A DNA stretch of 64,000 bases, taken from contig NZ_CP066831.1 of assembly GCF_016598615.1 (NCBI RefSeq), positions 10,540,001 through 10,604,000 on the forward strand, given 5' to 3'. This document shows, piece after piece, positions 1-7,884 of this stretch. The stretch is from Streptomyces liliifuscus (GTDB taxonomy: Bacteria; Actinomycetota; Actinomycetes; Streptomycetales; Streptomycetaceae). Numbering within the stretch: position 1 is the stretch's first letter; the number at the start of each line of letters is the position of its first letter. The notes under the pieces were generated by a model. It had not been told where the DNA came from, did no database searches, and saw only the letters and a program-made list of their open reading frames with translations. The position numbers and the translations under genes were made by a program.

Positions 1-1
1 C

Positions 2-619
2 GGCGCCACCGCGTGGAGCGCGGACGGCAAGAAGTGCACCTTCACCAGCCCCGAGATGGAGCAGGCCTTCACCTTCCTGCACGACGCCGCGTTCAAGACC
101 AAGGCCATGCCCGGGCCCGGTACGACGGCCGACTTCTTCGCCGGTGACGCCGCCTTCACCGTGGCCCAGGTCTCCCGCTCCTCGCTGCTCACCGACAAGT
201 TCAAGTACGCGCTGTACCCCCTGCCCGCGGGCCCGGCCGGCCGGCACGCCGTCATCGGCCAGGCCGGCGTGGGCGTCCTGGCCACCAGCAAGCACAAGGA
301 CCAGGCAACGGACTTCCTCGCCTACCTGACGAATCCGGCGAACTCCGAGAAGCTGGCGCAGTTCTTCCCGCCGCCCCGCAAGTCGCTCCTCACCGGTGCG
401 AAGCTCGCCGCCGACAACAAGGTGCTGACCGCCGCGCAACTGCAGGAGGCCGTGGTCGACCAGCTGCCGAACGCCGTCACCCTGCCCAACCACACCAGTC
501 CGGCCGAGATCGCCCAGCGGGGCAAGACCGCACTGGACGCGATGTGGAAGGCCGACGCCGACGTCCCCGCCGTGCTGAAATCGGTCTGCGCCGCCATCGA
601 ACCGATCCTGGCCAAGTGA
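2..619 (+). CDS. Carbohydrate ABC transporter substrate-binding protein (C-terminal part, 5' truncated)
   Basis: The reading frame is open from the window edge, so only about the last 205 residues are present and the lipoprotein signal is missing. The segment looks like the C-terminal half of a CUT1-type extracellular sugar-binding lipoprotein: it has the alternating alpha/beta text and the late region that usually aligns with closing helices (PANSEKLAQFF near the middle). It ends two bases before the ATG of a permease gene and is followed by a second permease, which is the standard binding protein-permease-permease order. The sugar cannot be told from this fragment. No regulator or ATPase is visible in the window part of the operon. 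The family call is secure mainly because of the two permeases. Confidence 0.85.
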   Translation, partial: GATAWSADGKKCTFTSPEMEQAFTFLHDAAFKTKAMPGPGTTADFFAGDAAFTVAQVSRSSLLTDKFKYALYPLPAGPAGRHAVIGQAGVGVLATSKHKDQATDFLAYLTNPANSEKLAQFFPPPRKSLLTGAKLAADNKVLTAAQLQEAVVDQLPNAVTLPNHTSPAEIAQRGKTALDAMWKADADVPAVLKSVCAAIEPILAK

Positions 620-621
620 CC

Positions 622-1605
622 ATGGCCGGCCTCACGAGGACACCGGACGCTTCCCGCGCGCCGACCGGAGCCCGGGACACCGTCACCCGGGTCGCCTCCA
701 CCCGGGACAGCTCCAAACCACCGTTCTGGACGAACCGCCGCAGAGATGTGCTCGCCGGCTATCTCTTCATCGCTCCGCAGCTCGCCGGGGTCGTGCTGTT
801 CGTGCTGATCCCGGTCGGTCTGGCGATCTGGTACAGCCTGAGCGACTGGAACGTCTTCACCGGCGAGCAGACCTTCGTCGGAGTCGACAACTACGCCGCC
901 CTGGCCGCGGATTCGCAACTCCCATCGGTGCTGTGGGCGACCGCCGTCTTCTGCGCCGGAGTCGTGATCCTCAACATCGGCCTGGGGCTGCTGCTCGCCG
1001 TACTCCTGAATCGGCGGTTCCGCGGAGCGACGTTCTTCCGCACCCTGTTCTTCTCCCCGGTCGTCGTCTCCGTGGTGGCGTGGACCCTGGTCTGGGGCTT
1101 CCTGCTGCAGGACAACGGCGGAGTCAACGGTCTTCTCGGCGCGATCGGCATCACGGGGCCGAACTGGCTGCAGCACGGCGACACCGCGATGGTGTCGGTG
1201 ATCATCACCCAGGTGATCCGCAGCGTCGGCGTCAACATGGTGCTCTTCCTGGCCGCCCTGCAGGGCGTGCCGTCGCACCTGTACGAAGCCGCCCGGATCG
1301 ACGGCGCGGGAAGCAGGGTGATGTTCACCCGCATCACCCTGCCGCTAATCTCACCCACCGTGCTGCTGACCTCGATCATCACCATCGTCGGGGCCTTGCA
1401 GTCGTTCGCGCAGATCGCCGTACTGACCAGTGGCGGCCCGGAGTTGAGCACCACGGTGCTCGTGTACTACGTCTTCCAGCAGGCCTTCGAGTTCAACGAC
1501 ATCGGCTACGGCTCGACGCTGGCCCTGATGCTGCTGTCCTTCGTCATGCTGCTGACCCTGCTGCAATGGCAGCTGCGCCGGAAGTGGGTGTTCCATGAGC
1601 AGTAG
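622..1605 (+). CDS. Carbohydrate ABC transporter permease (MalF-like)
   Basis: This is a 327-residue membrane permease of the binding-protein-dependent sugar ABC family. After an N-terminal cytoplasmic tail of about 40 residues it has six predicted membrane segments starting at LAGYLFIAPQLAGVVLF. The permease EAA loop is clear near residue 220 (YEAARIDGAGSRVMFTRITL), the site that docks on the ATPase. I chose ATG 622, two bases after the stop of the binding protein gene; an in-frame ATG at 544 lies inside that gene and would add shadow sequence. The gene overlaps the next permease by 11 bases, so the pair is translationally coupled. The substrate is presumably a mono- or oligosaccharide. Confidence 0.93.
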   Translation: MAGLTRTPDASRAPTGARDTVTRVASTRDSSKPPFWTNRRRDVLAGYLFIAPQLAGVVLFVLIPVGLAIWYSLSDWNVFTGEQTFVGVDNYAALAADSQLPSVLWATAVFCAGVVILNIGLGLLLAVLLNRRFRGATFFRTLFFSPVVVSVVAWTLVWGFLLQDNGGVNGLLGAIGITGPNWLQHGDTAMVSVIITQVIRSVGVNMVLFLAALQGVPSHLYEAARIDGAGSRVMFTRITLPLISPTVLLTSIITIVGALQSFAQIAVLTSGGPELSTTVLVYYVFQQAFEFNDIGYGSTLALMLLSFVMLLTLLQWQLRRKWVFHEQ

Positions 1606-2437
1606 GTCGAAATCCCTCCTGCGACGAGCACTCCTGGTGACGGCGCTCGGCGTACTGGCCATCCCGTTCGTGGTGCCGACCATCTGGATGGTGGCGGCTT
1701 CGGTGAAGCCGCTGCCCGAGATCTTCAAGTCCCCGCCGTCACTGTGGACCCCCGACCCCACACTGTCCGCCTACAGCGAGGCGTTCAGCTTCCAGCCCTT
1801 CGCCCGGCAGTACGCGAACAGCGTGTACATCGCCGTCCTGGTCACCGTGATCACCCTGCTGGTCTCCAGCCTCGCCGGGTACGCCTTCGCCCGGATCCGC
1901 TTTCCCGGCGCGAACGCCCTCTTCCTGGTGGTGCTGGCCGGCCTCCTGGTGCCCAGCGAGGTGACGATCGTCCCCCTGTTCCAGATGTTCAAACGAGCCG
2001 GGATGATCAACACTCACTGGCCGCTGATCCTGGTCACCGCGCTGGCCGGACCCTGCGTCCTGGCCACCTTCATCATGCGGCAGTTCTTCATCGCCCTCCC
2101 GGCCGAGCTGGAGGAGGCGGGCCGGCTGGACGGCCTCGGCCGCCCCGCGCTCTGGTGGCGGATCTTCCTGCCGCTGGCCAAACCGGCGTTGTCCGCGGTC
2201 GCGATCCTGACCTTCCTCACCTCGTGGAACCTCTACCTGGAACCCACCGTCTACCTCACCTCGCCGGAGCTGTTCACGCTGCCGCAGGCACTCACCCGAT
2301 TCACCGACGCCTACGGGGGCGACATGTGGAACACCCAACTGGCGGCCGCCACCATGACCGTCCTGCCGGTCCTGATCGTCTTCGTCGTCGCCCAGCGCCA
2401 CTTCGTCGAGGGCCTGGCCCACTCGGGCCTCAAGTGA
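1595..2437 (+). CDS. Carbohydrate ABC transporter permease (MalG-like)
   Basis: This 280-residue protein is the second inner-membrane permease of the sugar importer. It begins inside the end of the upstream permease gene and has about six membrane segments. An EAA motif sits near residue 180 (EEAGRLDGLGRPALWWRIFL), followed by LPLAKPALSAVAILTFLTSW, which is typical of MalG-type partners. No ATPase gene follows; the next gene is an unrelated DUF3592-like membrane protein. In Streptomyces many CUT1 importers share the ATPase MsiK encoded elsewhere, so the missing ATPase is normal. The operon appears to end here. Confidence 0.93.
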   Translation: MSSRSKSLLRRALLVTALGVLAIPFVVPTIWMVAASVKPLPEIFKSPPSLWTPDPTLSAYSEAFSFQPFARQYANSVYIAVLVTVITLLVSSLAGYAFARIRFPGANALFLVVLAGLLVPSEVTIVPLFQMFKRAGMINTHWPLILVTALAGPCVLATFIMRQFFIALPAELEEAGRLDGLGRPALWWRIFLPLAKPALSAVAILTFLTSWNLYLEPTVYLTSPELFTLPQALTRFTDAYGGDMWNTQLAAATMTVLPVLIVFVVAQRHFVEGLAHSGLK

Positions 2438-2581
2438 CGAACCACGCCTCCAGGTACCGGCCGACGTGACATCCGCACCGGACCGCCGATGTCCGAGACG
2501 TGTACGCGAAGAGGTTCCCGAACCCGGAGGCTGAGCTTGGAGATCTACCGGTCGTCACCAGAGCCCGGCACAGTCACCCCT

Positions 2582-3667
2582 ATGACGATCACCAAGAGCG
2601 CGCCGCCCACCCGCACCACCCCTGTCGCCGTCGCCCTGGGTCTCCTCACGGGCGGTGTGATCGGGGGATCGCTGGCCGCGTTCGTCGTCGGCTGTGTCAT
2701 CGAGAGTGTGCCGTTGTGTGTCGCGGGTGTGGGACTGCCCGTGGCCTACGGTCTGCTCTTCTTCCTCGCCGGTGTGCCGAGGCGTGCCCGGGAGGCGGCG
2801 GTCGTGCCGTCCACCGCGCTCGCGGTGATCGAGACGCTGGAGGCCGTCGGGGGTGAGGCGACGAGCGACGTGGCGGTGCGGTTCGATCTGACGGTCGCGC
2901 CGGACGACGGACCGGCGTACCGCGTCGCGTTCACACAGAACATCAACCTCGCGCACCTGCCCGACCACCGGCCGGGTGTCGTCGTGGTGGTCCAGTACCC
3001 GCCGGACCGGCCGTGGCAGGTGAGGATCGTGAAGTGGCCGACGCCGGAGTGGGAGGAGCGGGTGGCCGGCGCCCGCCTCGACTCGGCGCCGGGGCCGGTC
3101 CTGGTGAGCGAGTCCTCCGAGGGCTGTGCCGTCGGCTTCGTCACGCTGCTCGCGCTGCTGCTCGCCGCGGCCGGTGTGGTCCTGCTGTTCCGCGCCGACC
3201 TGTTCGACGAGGGCGCCCCCGACAAGCCCTCGGTCTCCTCCTCCTCTTCCTCCTCGTCGACCACTGTGGAGTCGTCGGCATCCGGCACGGTCACCCTCGG
3301 CCCGAACCAGTCGTTCCTCGACAAGGGCGAGCTGCGCAAGGCCGTCGGCAGGTTGGCCAAGGGCACGGATGCGAGCGCGGCGCTCACCGTCGTCGTACAG
3401 GATCGGCTGCTGTCGGTCGTGTACGCGCCCACCGGCTCGCAGGCCCCGACGTTCGACCCGGATTCCCTGCCGTACGAACGCCTCCCCGCCCTGGTCGAGG
3501 AGGCGAGGAGTGACCTGGGCGTCGGTTCGCCGGGGACCTGGCAGGTCACCGTCGAACGCCTCACCGGCTCCCTCACCATCAGGGTCGGTGTGACGGGCAC
3601 CGGGGGAACGGCCTCGCTGGAGGCGGACGCGCAGGGCAAGGTGGTGCGGCGCAGCCCGGCACACTGA
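2582..3667 (+). CDS. DUF3592-like membrane protein with Ser-rich linker
   Basis: A protein of about 361 residues with no enzymatic motif that I recognise. Two membrane hairpins are visible: one near the N-terminus (VALGLLTGGVIGGSLAAFVV and a following segment) and one around residue 185 (FVTLLALLLAAAGVVLLFRA). A beta-rich domain between them contains text typical of DUF3592 (VVVQYPPDRPWQVRIV). After the second membrane region a run of serines (about nine in a row) forms a linker to a soluble C-terminal domain of about 125 residues. I prefer ATG 2582 to the upstream in-frame ATG 2489 because the membrane segment then lies close to the N-terminus, but neither start has a good ribosome-binding site. 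The next gene encodes a second protein of the same type. Confidence 0.6.
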   Translation: MTITKSAPPTRTTPVAVALGLLTGGVIGGSLAAFVVGCVIESVPLCVAGVGLPVAYGLLFFLAGVPRRAREAAVVPSTALAVIETLEAVGGEATSDVAVRFDLTVAPDDGPAYRVAFTQNINLAHLPDHRPGVVVVVQYPPDRPWQVRIVKWPTPEWEERVAGARLDSAPGPVLVSESSEGCAVGFVTLLALLLAAAGVVLLFRADLFDEGAPDKPSVSSSSSSSSTTVESSASGTVTLGPNQSFLDKGELRKAVGRLAKGTDASAALTVVVQDRLLSVVYAPTGSQAPTFDPDSLPYERLPALVEEARSDLGVGSPGTWQVTVERLTGSLTIRVGVTGTGGTASLEADAQGKVVRRSPAH

Positions 3668-3742
3668 CGGACGGCGCGTCGGCCGCGTCTCGCGGAAGGG
3701 AATCCGCTGACGAGAGACAGCTGAAAAGGAACAGGAAGGCAC

Positions 3743-4603
3743 ATGGGCCTGCAGGGTTATCTGGCGCTGTGGTGCGGGGCGTTCGGCACCGCAGCGCTGG
3801 TGGGGTACGGCCGGTCGCTGGCAGGGATGACCCCGGCCCAGCGGGCGGTCCGGGTCATGGGACGGATCGAGCGGGTGCGCGAGCCCAGGCACGGAAGCTC
3901 GCAGCGCGACGGGATACCCGTGGTCGTCTCCTTCCAGGACCCGTCCACCGGGCAGGAGTTCACCGTGACGAACGACGGTGACCACGGGGAGAGGATCTCG
4001 GTTGCCTGGACGGGCCGGGAGATCGGCGTCCGCTATCCGCGCGGGAGACCGCACGCCTTCCAGTTCGTCGGTGACCTCTGGGCGGGCCGACGCGGGCTCG
4101 GGTGGCCCAACTTCGCGGTGTTCCTGATCTACGTCGGTCTGGTGGTCTTCGCCGCGATCGACTGGAGTTGGCCGTGGGCCCTGATCGGCTTCGGCGTGCC
4201 CTGGACCATGTCCGGCGTGTTCCACATGCCCCAGAACGCACGCGTGGCGGGCCGCCGTATCGAGGCGCTGACCTCCCAACCCCCTGTTCAGGGCCGTGTC
4301 ATCGCCGTGCTCACGGACACCGGCACCGACAGCGACGGCCACACCTCCACCAGCCACACCCCGGTCATCGCCTTCACCACCCACGAGGGCACGAACGTCA
4401 CCGCCTACTGCGCCGACGAACTGCCGGACCCGCCGAACTCGTACGGCCGGGACGTCACGATCCACTACACGCCCGACGACCCCGCCGTCTTCACCCCGAA
4501 CCTCAGGGCAGAACACCGTTCCCGCTCACTCGACACGGCCTTCGGTGTCGTGGCGCTGCTCATCGGAGTGGCGGCGGTCGTCGTGGGTGCGGTGCTGTTG
4601 TGA
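3743..4603 (+). CDS. DUF3592 domain membrane protein
   Basis: This 286-residue protein has an N-terminal membrane segment, two central membrane segments (around FAVFLIYVGLVVFAAIDWSW) and a C-terminal one (VVALLIGVAAVVVGAVLL). Two extracytoplasmic beta-rich copies contain the DUF3592 hallmark of a predicted extended strand before a YxPxDP-type motif: IGVRYPRGRPH and IHYTPDDPAVFTP. The function of DUF3592 proteins is unknown to me. It lies 75 bases downstream of a related membrane protein on the same strand, so the pair probably arose by duplication and may be co-transcribed. ATG 3743 has an AGGAACAGGAAGG-type Shine-Dalgarno region upstream. A strong hairpin follows the gene. Confidence 0.75.
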   Translation: MGLQGYLALWCGAFGTAALVGYGRSLAGMTPAQRAVRVMGRIERVREPRHGSSQRDGIPVVVSFQDPSTGQEFTVTNDGDHGERISVAWTGREIGVRYPRGRPHAFQFVGDLWAGRRGLGWPNFAVFLIYVGLVVFAAIDWSWPWALIGFGVPWTMSGVFHMPQNARVAGRRIEALTSQPPVQGRVIAVLTDTGTDSDGHTSTSHTPVIAFTTHEGTNVTAYCADELPDPPNSYGRDVTIHYTPDDPAVFTPNLRAEHRSRSLDTAFGVVALLIGVAAVVVGAVLL

Positions 4604-4692
4604 CGCCCGTCGACTGGCGTGCACTGAGGTGCCGCTGTTCCGCGCTGGTGCGCGCGCTGTCACCGGTGGCAAGCAGGTCCAGGGACAACGCA

Positions 4693-4717
4693 GGCCTGGG
4701 CGCTTTTCGCCCAGGCC
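4693..4717. terminator. Bidirectional hairpin terminator
   Basis: A perfect 10-bp inverted repeat (GGCCTGGGCG / CGCCCAGGCC) encloses a CTTTT loop. It lies between the convergent DUF3592 gene and the zinc-ribbon gene, so it can end transcription from both sides. Confidence 0.8.
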
Positions 4718-4757
4718 GACGACCTGTTCCTGCCCCCGCCCTCGCTCCCGGCCCGAT

Positions 4758-5048
4758 TCAGGACTGGTACGGCTGCTGCTGCGGCTGCCCGTACGGCTGA
4801 CCGCCCTGGCCGCCCGCGGCCTGAGCCTGCAGCTGCTCCGCCTGCTCCTTGGTCACCTTCTGCTCCGCACCGCAGAAGGTGCACTGCGTCTGGTACTTCG
4901 TCGAGAACGGGAACAGCGGCACGAAGAACAGCGTGAACTTCGTGACGCGCTTCCTGAGCGTGTGCGCGGAGGGATTCCCGCAGTGCCCGCACACCAGCGT
5001 CAGTATGGCGAGCTGGTACAGATATCCCTTGGTACCAAAGATGATCAT
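4758..5048 (-). CDS. Small zinc-ribbon domain protein
   Basis: A 96-residue protein with two CxxC knuckles (CGHCGN near residue 20 and CTFCGAEQ near residue 56) that would form a zinc ribbon. Between them is a hydrophobic, basic stretch (RVTKFTLFFVPLFPFSTKYQ). The tail is glutamine- and glycine-rich (QPYGQPQQQPYQS). I recognise this as a conserved Streptomyces family annotated only as zinc-ribbon domain protein; the role is unknown. ATG 5048 is preceded by GGGAGGAATC, a good ribosome-binding site, so the longer in-frame start at 5162 is rejected. Confidence 0.8.
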   Translation of the reverse strand: MIIFGTKGYLYQLAILTLVCGHCGNPSAHTLRKRVTKFTLFFVPLFPFSTKYQTQCTFCGAEQKVTKEQAEQLQAQAAGGQGGQPYGQPQQQPYQS

Positions 5049-5237
5049 GCTGTCGATTCCTCCCGGGTCAACGTCCGCCGACACACCGCCGACGAACAAC
5101 GAGGCGCGCTCACGCAGGACAGTCTCATGCACGTCGATCTGTTCGGCGGAGGGCGTCCACATTCTCGCTGCGCAGAGGTGCCGCCTGCTTCGGGTCGATC
5201 AGCGACGGGACGCCCGGTCCGAGCGGGACTTCCTGAC

Positions 5238-5243
5238 TAGCAT
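5238..5243 (+). promoter_or_regulatory. Probable -10 box for a leaderless mRNA (VOC gene)
   Basis: TAGCAT ends six bases before ATG 5250 and there is no Shine-Dalgarno sequence, so transcription probably starts at the A of the start codon. A clear -35 box is not visible. Confidence 0.4.
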
Positions 5244-5249
5244 GGCCAA

Positions 5250-5591
5250 ATGGCCGTCGACCTGTTTGCAGGGATTCCCGTCAGTGACTACGCGAGGGCG
5301 CTGGACTGGTACGAGCGGTTGTTCGGGACTCCGCCGACGTACGTTGCGAGTGACACCGAGGCTGTGTGGGAGCTCGCGGAGCATCGTTCGGTGGCCGTCG
5401 AGCAGCGGCCCGAGCATGCGGGGCATGCCCTTCACACCGTCTTCGTCGATGACTTCGACGCCCGTGTGGCCGGGATGGCCGAGCGGGGAATCGAGCCGAC
5501 GAAGCGGGAGACGTACGGCAACGGTGTGCGCAAGGCTACGTATCGCGATCCCGAGGGGAACGAGATCGGGTTCGGCGGGGCTCCGGTCTGA
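5250..5591 (+). CDS. VOC family (glyoxalase/bleomycin-resistance fold) protein
   Basis: A 113-residue single-module vicinal-oxygen-chelate protein. The N-terminal strand-helix (AGIPVSDYARALDWYERLFG) and the closing YRDPEGNEIGFGG are the recognisable marks of the fold. Such proteins act as dimers on small molecules, as metal-dependent lyases, isomerases or dioxygenases, or as binders of antibiotics. The usual metal ligands are not all obvious, so the activity is open. The gene stands alone between a divergent zinc-ribbon gene and a downstream phosphodiesterase-like gene and seems to have a leaderless transcript. Confidence 0.85.
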   Translation: MAVDLFAGIPVSDYARALDWYERLFGTPPTYVASDTEAVWELAEHRSVAVEQRPEHAGHALHTVFVDDFDARVAGMAERGIEPTKRETYGNGVRKATYRDPEGNEIGFGGAPV

Positions 5592-5721
5592 TCGCCTCCT
5601 TGGAGGCAGGGGAGCGGACTCGGTCCGCAGGGTGCTCGGGGAGCTGCCTTGAGGTTTCTTGCTCACCGTCCGGAACCTGATCTTCTGACTGCGCGTCGTA
5701 CTGGGCACGTCGTGCTCATGG

Positions 5722-6801
5722 ATGTGGCGCGGGGACGGAGCCGGGGCAGATGGGTGGGACGTGGGGGAGCAGGCGAACAGCCGGGTGGCGCCGGGGGCGA
5801 AGGCCGGTGCGGTTCGGCGGTGGCTGAGGACCGTTGAACGGTGGCGGTGGGGCAAGGACACGGAAAGCCGGTCGCCCTGGGCGCGCGGGCGTGTTCTCGC
5901 GGCGCTCGCTGTGCTGACCGCCGGGCTGATGGCGTTCCACTCCGTCGTGCCCAACGCGGTGGGTCGCCTCGGCAGCCTGCTGGAGACGTTTCTGCCCTGG
6001 CTCGGCCTGGCCGTTCCGTTGCTGCTCGTCCTGGCACTGCTGCGCCGCTCGGCCGTCGCGCTGGTGGCCCTGCTGTTGCCCGTGGCGGTCTGGGGGAACC
6101 TCTTCGGCGGGATGGTGCTGGCGGACGAAGACCGTGGCGCGCACGACATCATGGCCGTCCAGCACAACGTCAGCGACGAGAACAGCGATCCCGAGGGCAC
6201 CGCGAGTGCCCTGATCGAGGCCGCACCGGATGTCGTCGCTCTGGAGGAGCTCACGCCCTCCGCACTGTCGGTCTACGAATCGGTCCTGGGGGCGGACTAC
6301 CCCCACCACGCGGTCGAAGGAACCGTCGGACTCTGGTCGAAGTACCCGCTGTCGGACGTCCGGCCGGTGGACATCAAACCGAAGGACATCCCGGAGGGCT
6401 GGAACCGCGGCCTGCGGACCACGGCGCGCACGCCACAGGGCGATATCGCGGTGTACGTCGCCCACTTGCCCTCGGTCCGCATCCGATGGAACGGCCTGAG
6501 TTCCGGTTGGCGGGACGAGAGCGCCGGCCTGCTGGGTGACGCCATCGCCGCCGAGGAGCTGGACAAGGTGATCCTGCTGGGCGACCTCAACAGCACGGTG
6601 GACGACCGCGGGCTGGACCCGGTCACCGAGCGGATGGACTCGACAGGGCGAAACTTCGCCTTCAGTTGGCCCGCGACCCTGCCCGTCTCCCGGATCGACC
6701 ACGTCATGACCCGCTCGATGGCGGTCACCGACATCCGCACCCTGCCCGCCACCGGCAGCGACCACCTCCCGATCGCCGCCGGCATCAGGTTCGAGCCCTG
6801 A
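5722..6801 (+). CDS. Membrane-anchored endonuclease/exonuclease/phosphatase family protein
   Basis: This protein of about 359 residues has three N-terminal membrane segments (around residues 55-135) followed by an extracytoplasmic EEP catalytic domain. Visible catalytic motifs are LEELTP (metal-binding Glu), LGDLNST (Asp/Asn), RIDHVM and GSDHLPI (Asp/His pair). EEP enzymes cleave phosphodiesters in nucleic acids, lipids or nucleotides; with this membrane topology a secreted nuclease or phospholipase-like role is possible but not proven. An alternative GTG start at 5761 is in frame and would shorten the poorly conserved N-terminal tail by 13 residues. The gene is followed by a converging PNPOx-like gene with only 19 bases between them. 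Confidence 0.85.
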   Translation: MWRGDGAGADGWDVGEQANSRVAPGAKAGAVRRWLRTVERWRWGKDTESRSPWARGRVLAALAVLTAGLMAFHSVVPNAVGRLGSLLETFLPWLGLAVPLLLVLALLRRSAVALVALLLPVAVWGNLFGGMVLADEDRGAHDIMAVQHNVSDENSDPEGTASALIEAAPDVVALEELTPSALSVYESVLGADYPHHAVEGTVGLWSKYPLSDVRPVDIKPKDIPEGWNRGLRTTARTPQGDIAVYVAHLPSVRIRWNGLSSGWRDESAGLLGDAIAAEELDKVILLGDLNSTVDDRGLDPVTERMDSTGRNFAFSWPATLPVSRIDHVMTRSMAVTDIRTLPATGSDHLPIAAGIRFEP

Positions 6802-6820
6802 ACCAGCCGCACGCAAGCGA

Positions 6821-7303
6821 TCAGTCGGTGAGTCGGACGGGCACGCGATGGTCCGGCTGTCCGTCCTTGGCGAGCATCGAATGCTCGTCGGCAACCGCGC
6901 GGTAGAGGGCCAGACCGGAGACGCCTTGAGCGTCTGCGATGTCCTCGACCGTCCACACCCGGCCGCCATGAGTGACCGACCGGCGCGAGAAGACCGCCAG
7001 CACGTCCTCCGCATCCGCGGCGTCCACCGCGGCAGCGACGGCCGACATGTACACGCCCTGTCCGGTACCGATCGCCACCGACGAGTCGAAGACCACGATG
7101 CCCACCTGAGGGCGTACGGCGATGTTGCGCGAGTGGGTGGCCTGCGGCGAGGAGACCCAGAGGAACTCGCGGTATCCCCGGTGGGCGAAGTACACCGGGG
7201 AACTCCATGGCGTTCCGGCGTTGTCGGCGGTGGCGAGCACCATGTACCTGTTCGCGTCGACGATGCCGTGTGCGACCTCGGCCGGTGATCCGCTGAACGC
7301 CAT
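6821..7303 (-). CDS. Pyridoxamine 5'-phosphate oxidase-like flavin-fold protein
   Basis: A 160-residue split-barrel protein of the PNPOx-like family. The text RYMVLATADNAGTPWSSPVYF followed by a WVSSPQATHSRNI strand pair is typical of FMN- or F420-binding members. These act as small-molecule oxidoreductases or haem/flavin-binding proteins; I cannot assign cofactor or substrate. ATG 7303 is separated by a single base from the stop of the upstream gene on the same strand, so the two are almost certainly translationally coupled. The longer frame to 7405 lies inside that neighbour. Confidence 0.82.
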   Translation of the reverse strand: MAFSGSPAEVAHGIVDANRYMVLATADNAGTPWSSPVYFAHRGYREFLWVSSPQATHSRNIAVRPQVGIVVFDSSVAIGTGQGVYMSAVAAAVDAADAEDVLAVFSRRSVTHGGRVWTVEDIADAQGVSGLALYRAVADEHSMLAKDGQPDHRVPVRLTD

Positions 7304-7304
7304 C

Positions 7305-7763
7305 TCAACTGCTCCTGCGGTAGGTGAGCGCGAAGTCGTGCTCCCAGGTGGTCGAGTCGTCGTGCGAGGTCTCCCAGCTGCCACGGATGGTGGTGCCGTC
7401 GTCACCGACCTGTCCGGTGAACCGCTGCCGGAAGTCCAGTGGTGAGAAGTCCGGCGCCTCGCGCAGCAGTCGCCAGGCCCCGCCGGCGAAGCTCATCGCG
7501 TACAACCGGGCGACGCCCCGTGAGTCGAAGTAGTGCTGTGTGTACGCGCCCGTCTCCGGGTCGGTCGCGATGATCGCCGTGCTGTCCGGGGCCTCGGCCA
7601 GCGAGATCTCGGTGCGCTGGACCAGGAACTGCCCGTCCAGGGTCCACTCGAACACGCTGCGCGCGGCAGGCGTGTCCAGGCCGGGAAAGTCGGCCTCCAC
7701 GACCCACTCCCCGACCAGAACGTCCAGCCTCTCCAAGGCTTCCTGCCGAGCCGATCCGTCCAT
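7305..7763 (-). CDS. DUF1579-like conserved protein
   Basis: A 152-residue protein without signal peptide or membrane segment. It is rich in beta strands: LDVLVGEWVVEADFPG at the start resembles the opening strand of DUF1579/nitrobindin-like barrels, and RQRFTGQVGDDGTTIRGSWE is similar to the later barrel strands. The function is unknown; lipocalin-like ligand binding is a guess. ATG 7763 has a GGAGGAGAGG ribosome-binding site, so longer frame extensions are rejected. It forms a two-gene unit with the PNPOx-like gene. Confidence 0.65.
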   Translation of the reverse strand: MDGSARQEALERLDVLVGEWVVEADFPGLDTPAARSVFEWTLDGQFLVQRTEISLAEAPDSTAIIATDPETGAYTQHYFDSRGVARLYAMSFAGGAWRLLREAPDFSPLDFRQRFTGQVGDDGTTIRGSWETSHDDSTTWEHDFALTYRRSS

Positions 7764-7884
7764 GGTGAACCTCTCCTCCTTGTCGATCGCCGACGCTCGT
7801 CGGATCCAGTCGGATGTAGGACGACCTCGCCGGGAGAAACTCATCGGTCCCGCCCCGAGCGAAGCCGGTCCGACGGGCGCGGGC

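Noticed and set aside
2555..4516. 653-residue open frame on the minus strand
   Set aside because: It lies antisense to two well-supported genes and has arginine/glycine-rich shadow composition typical of GC-rich DNA.
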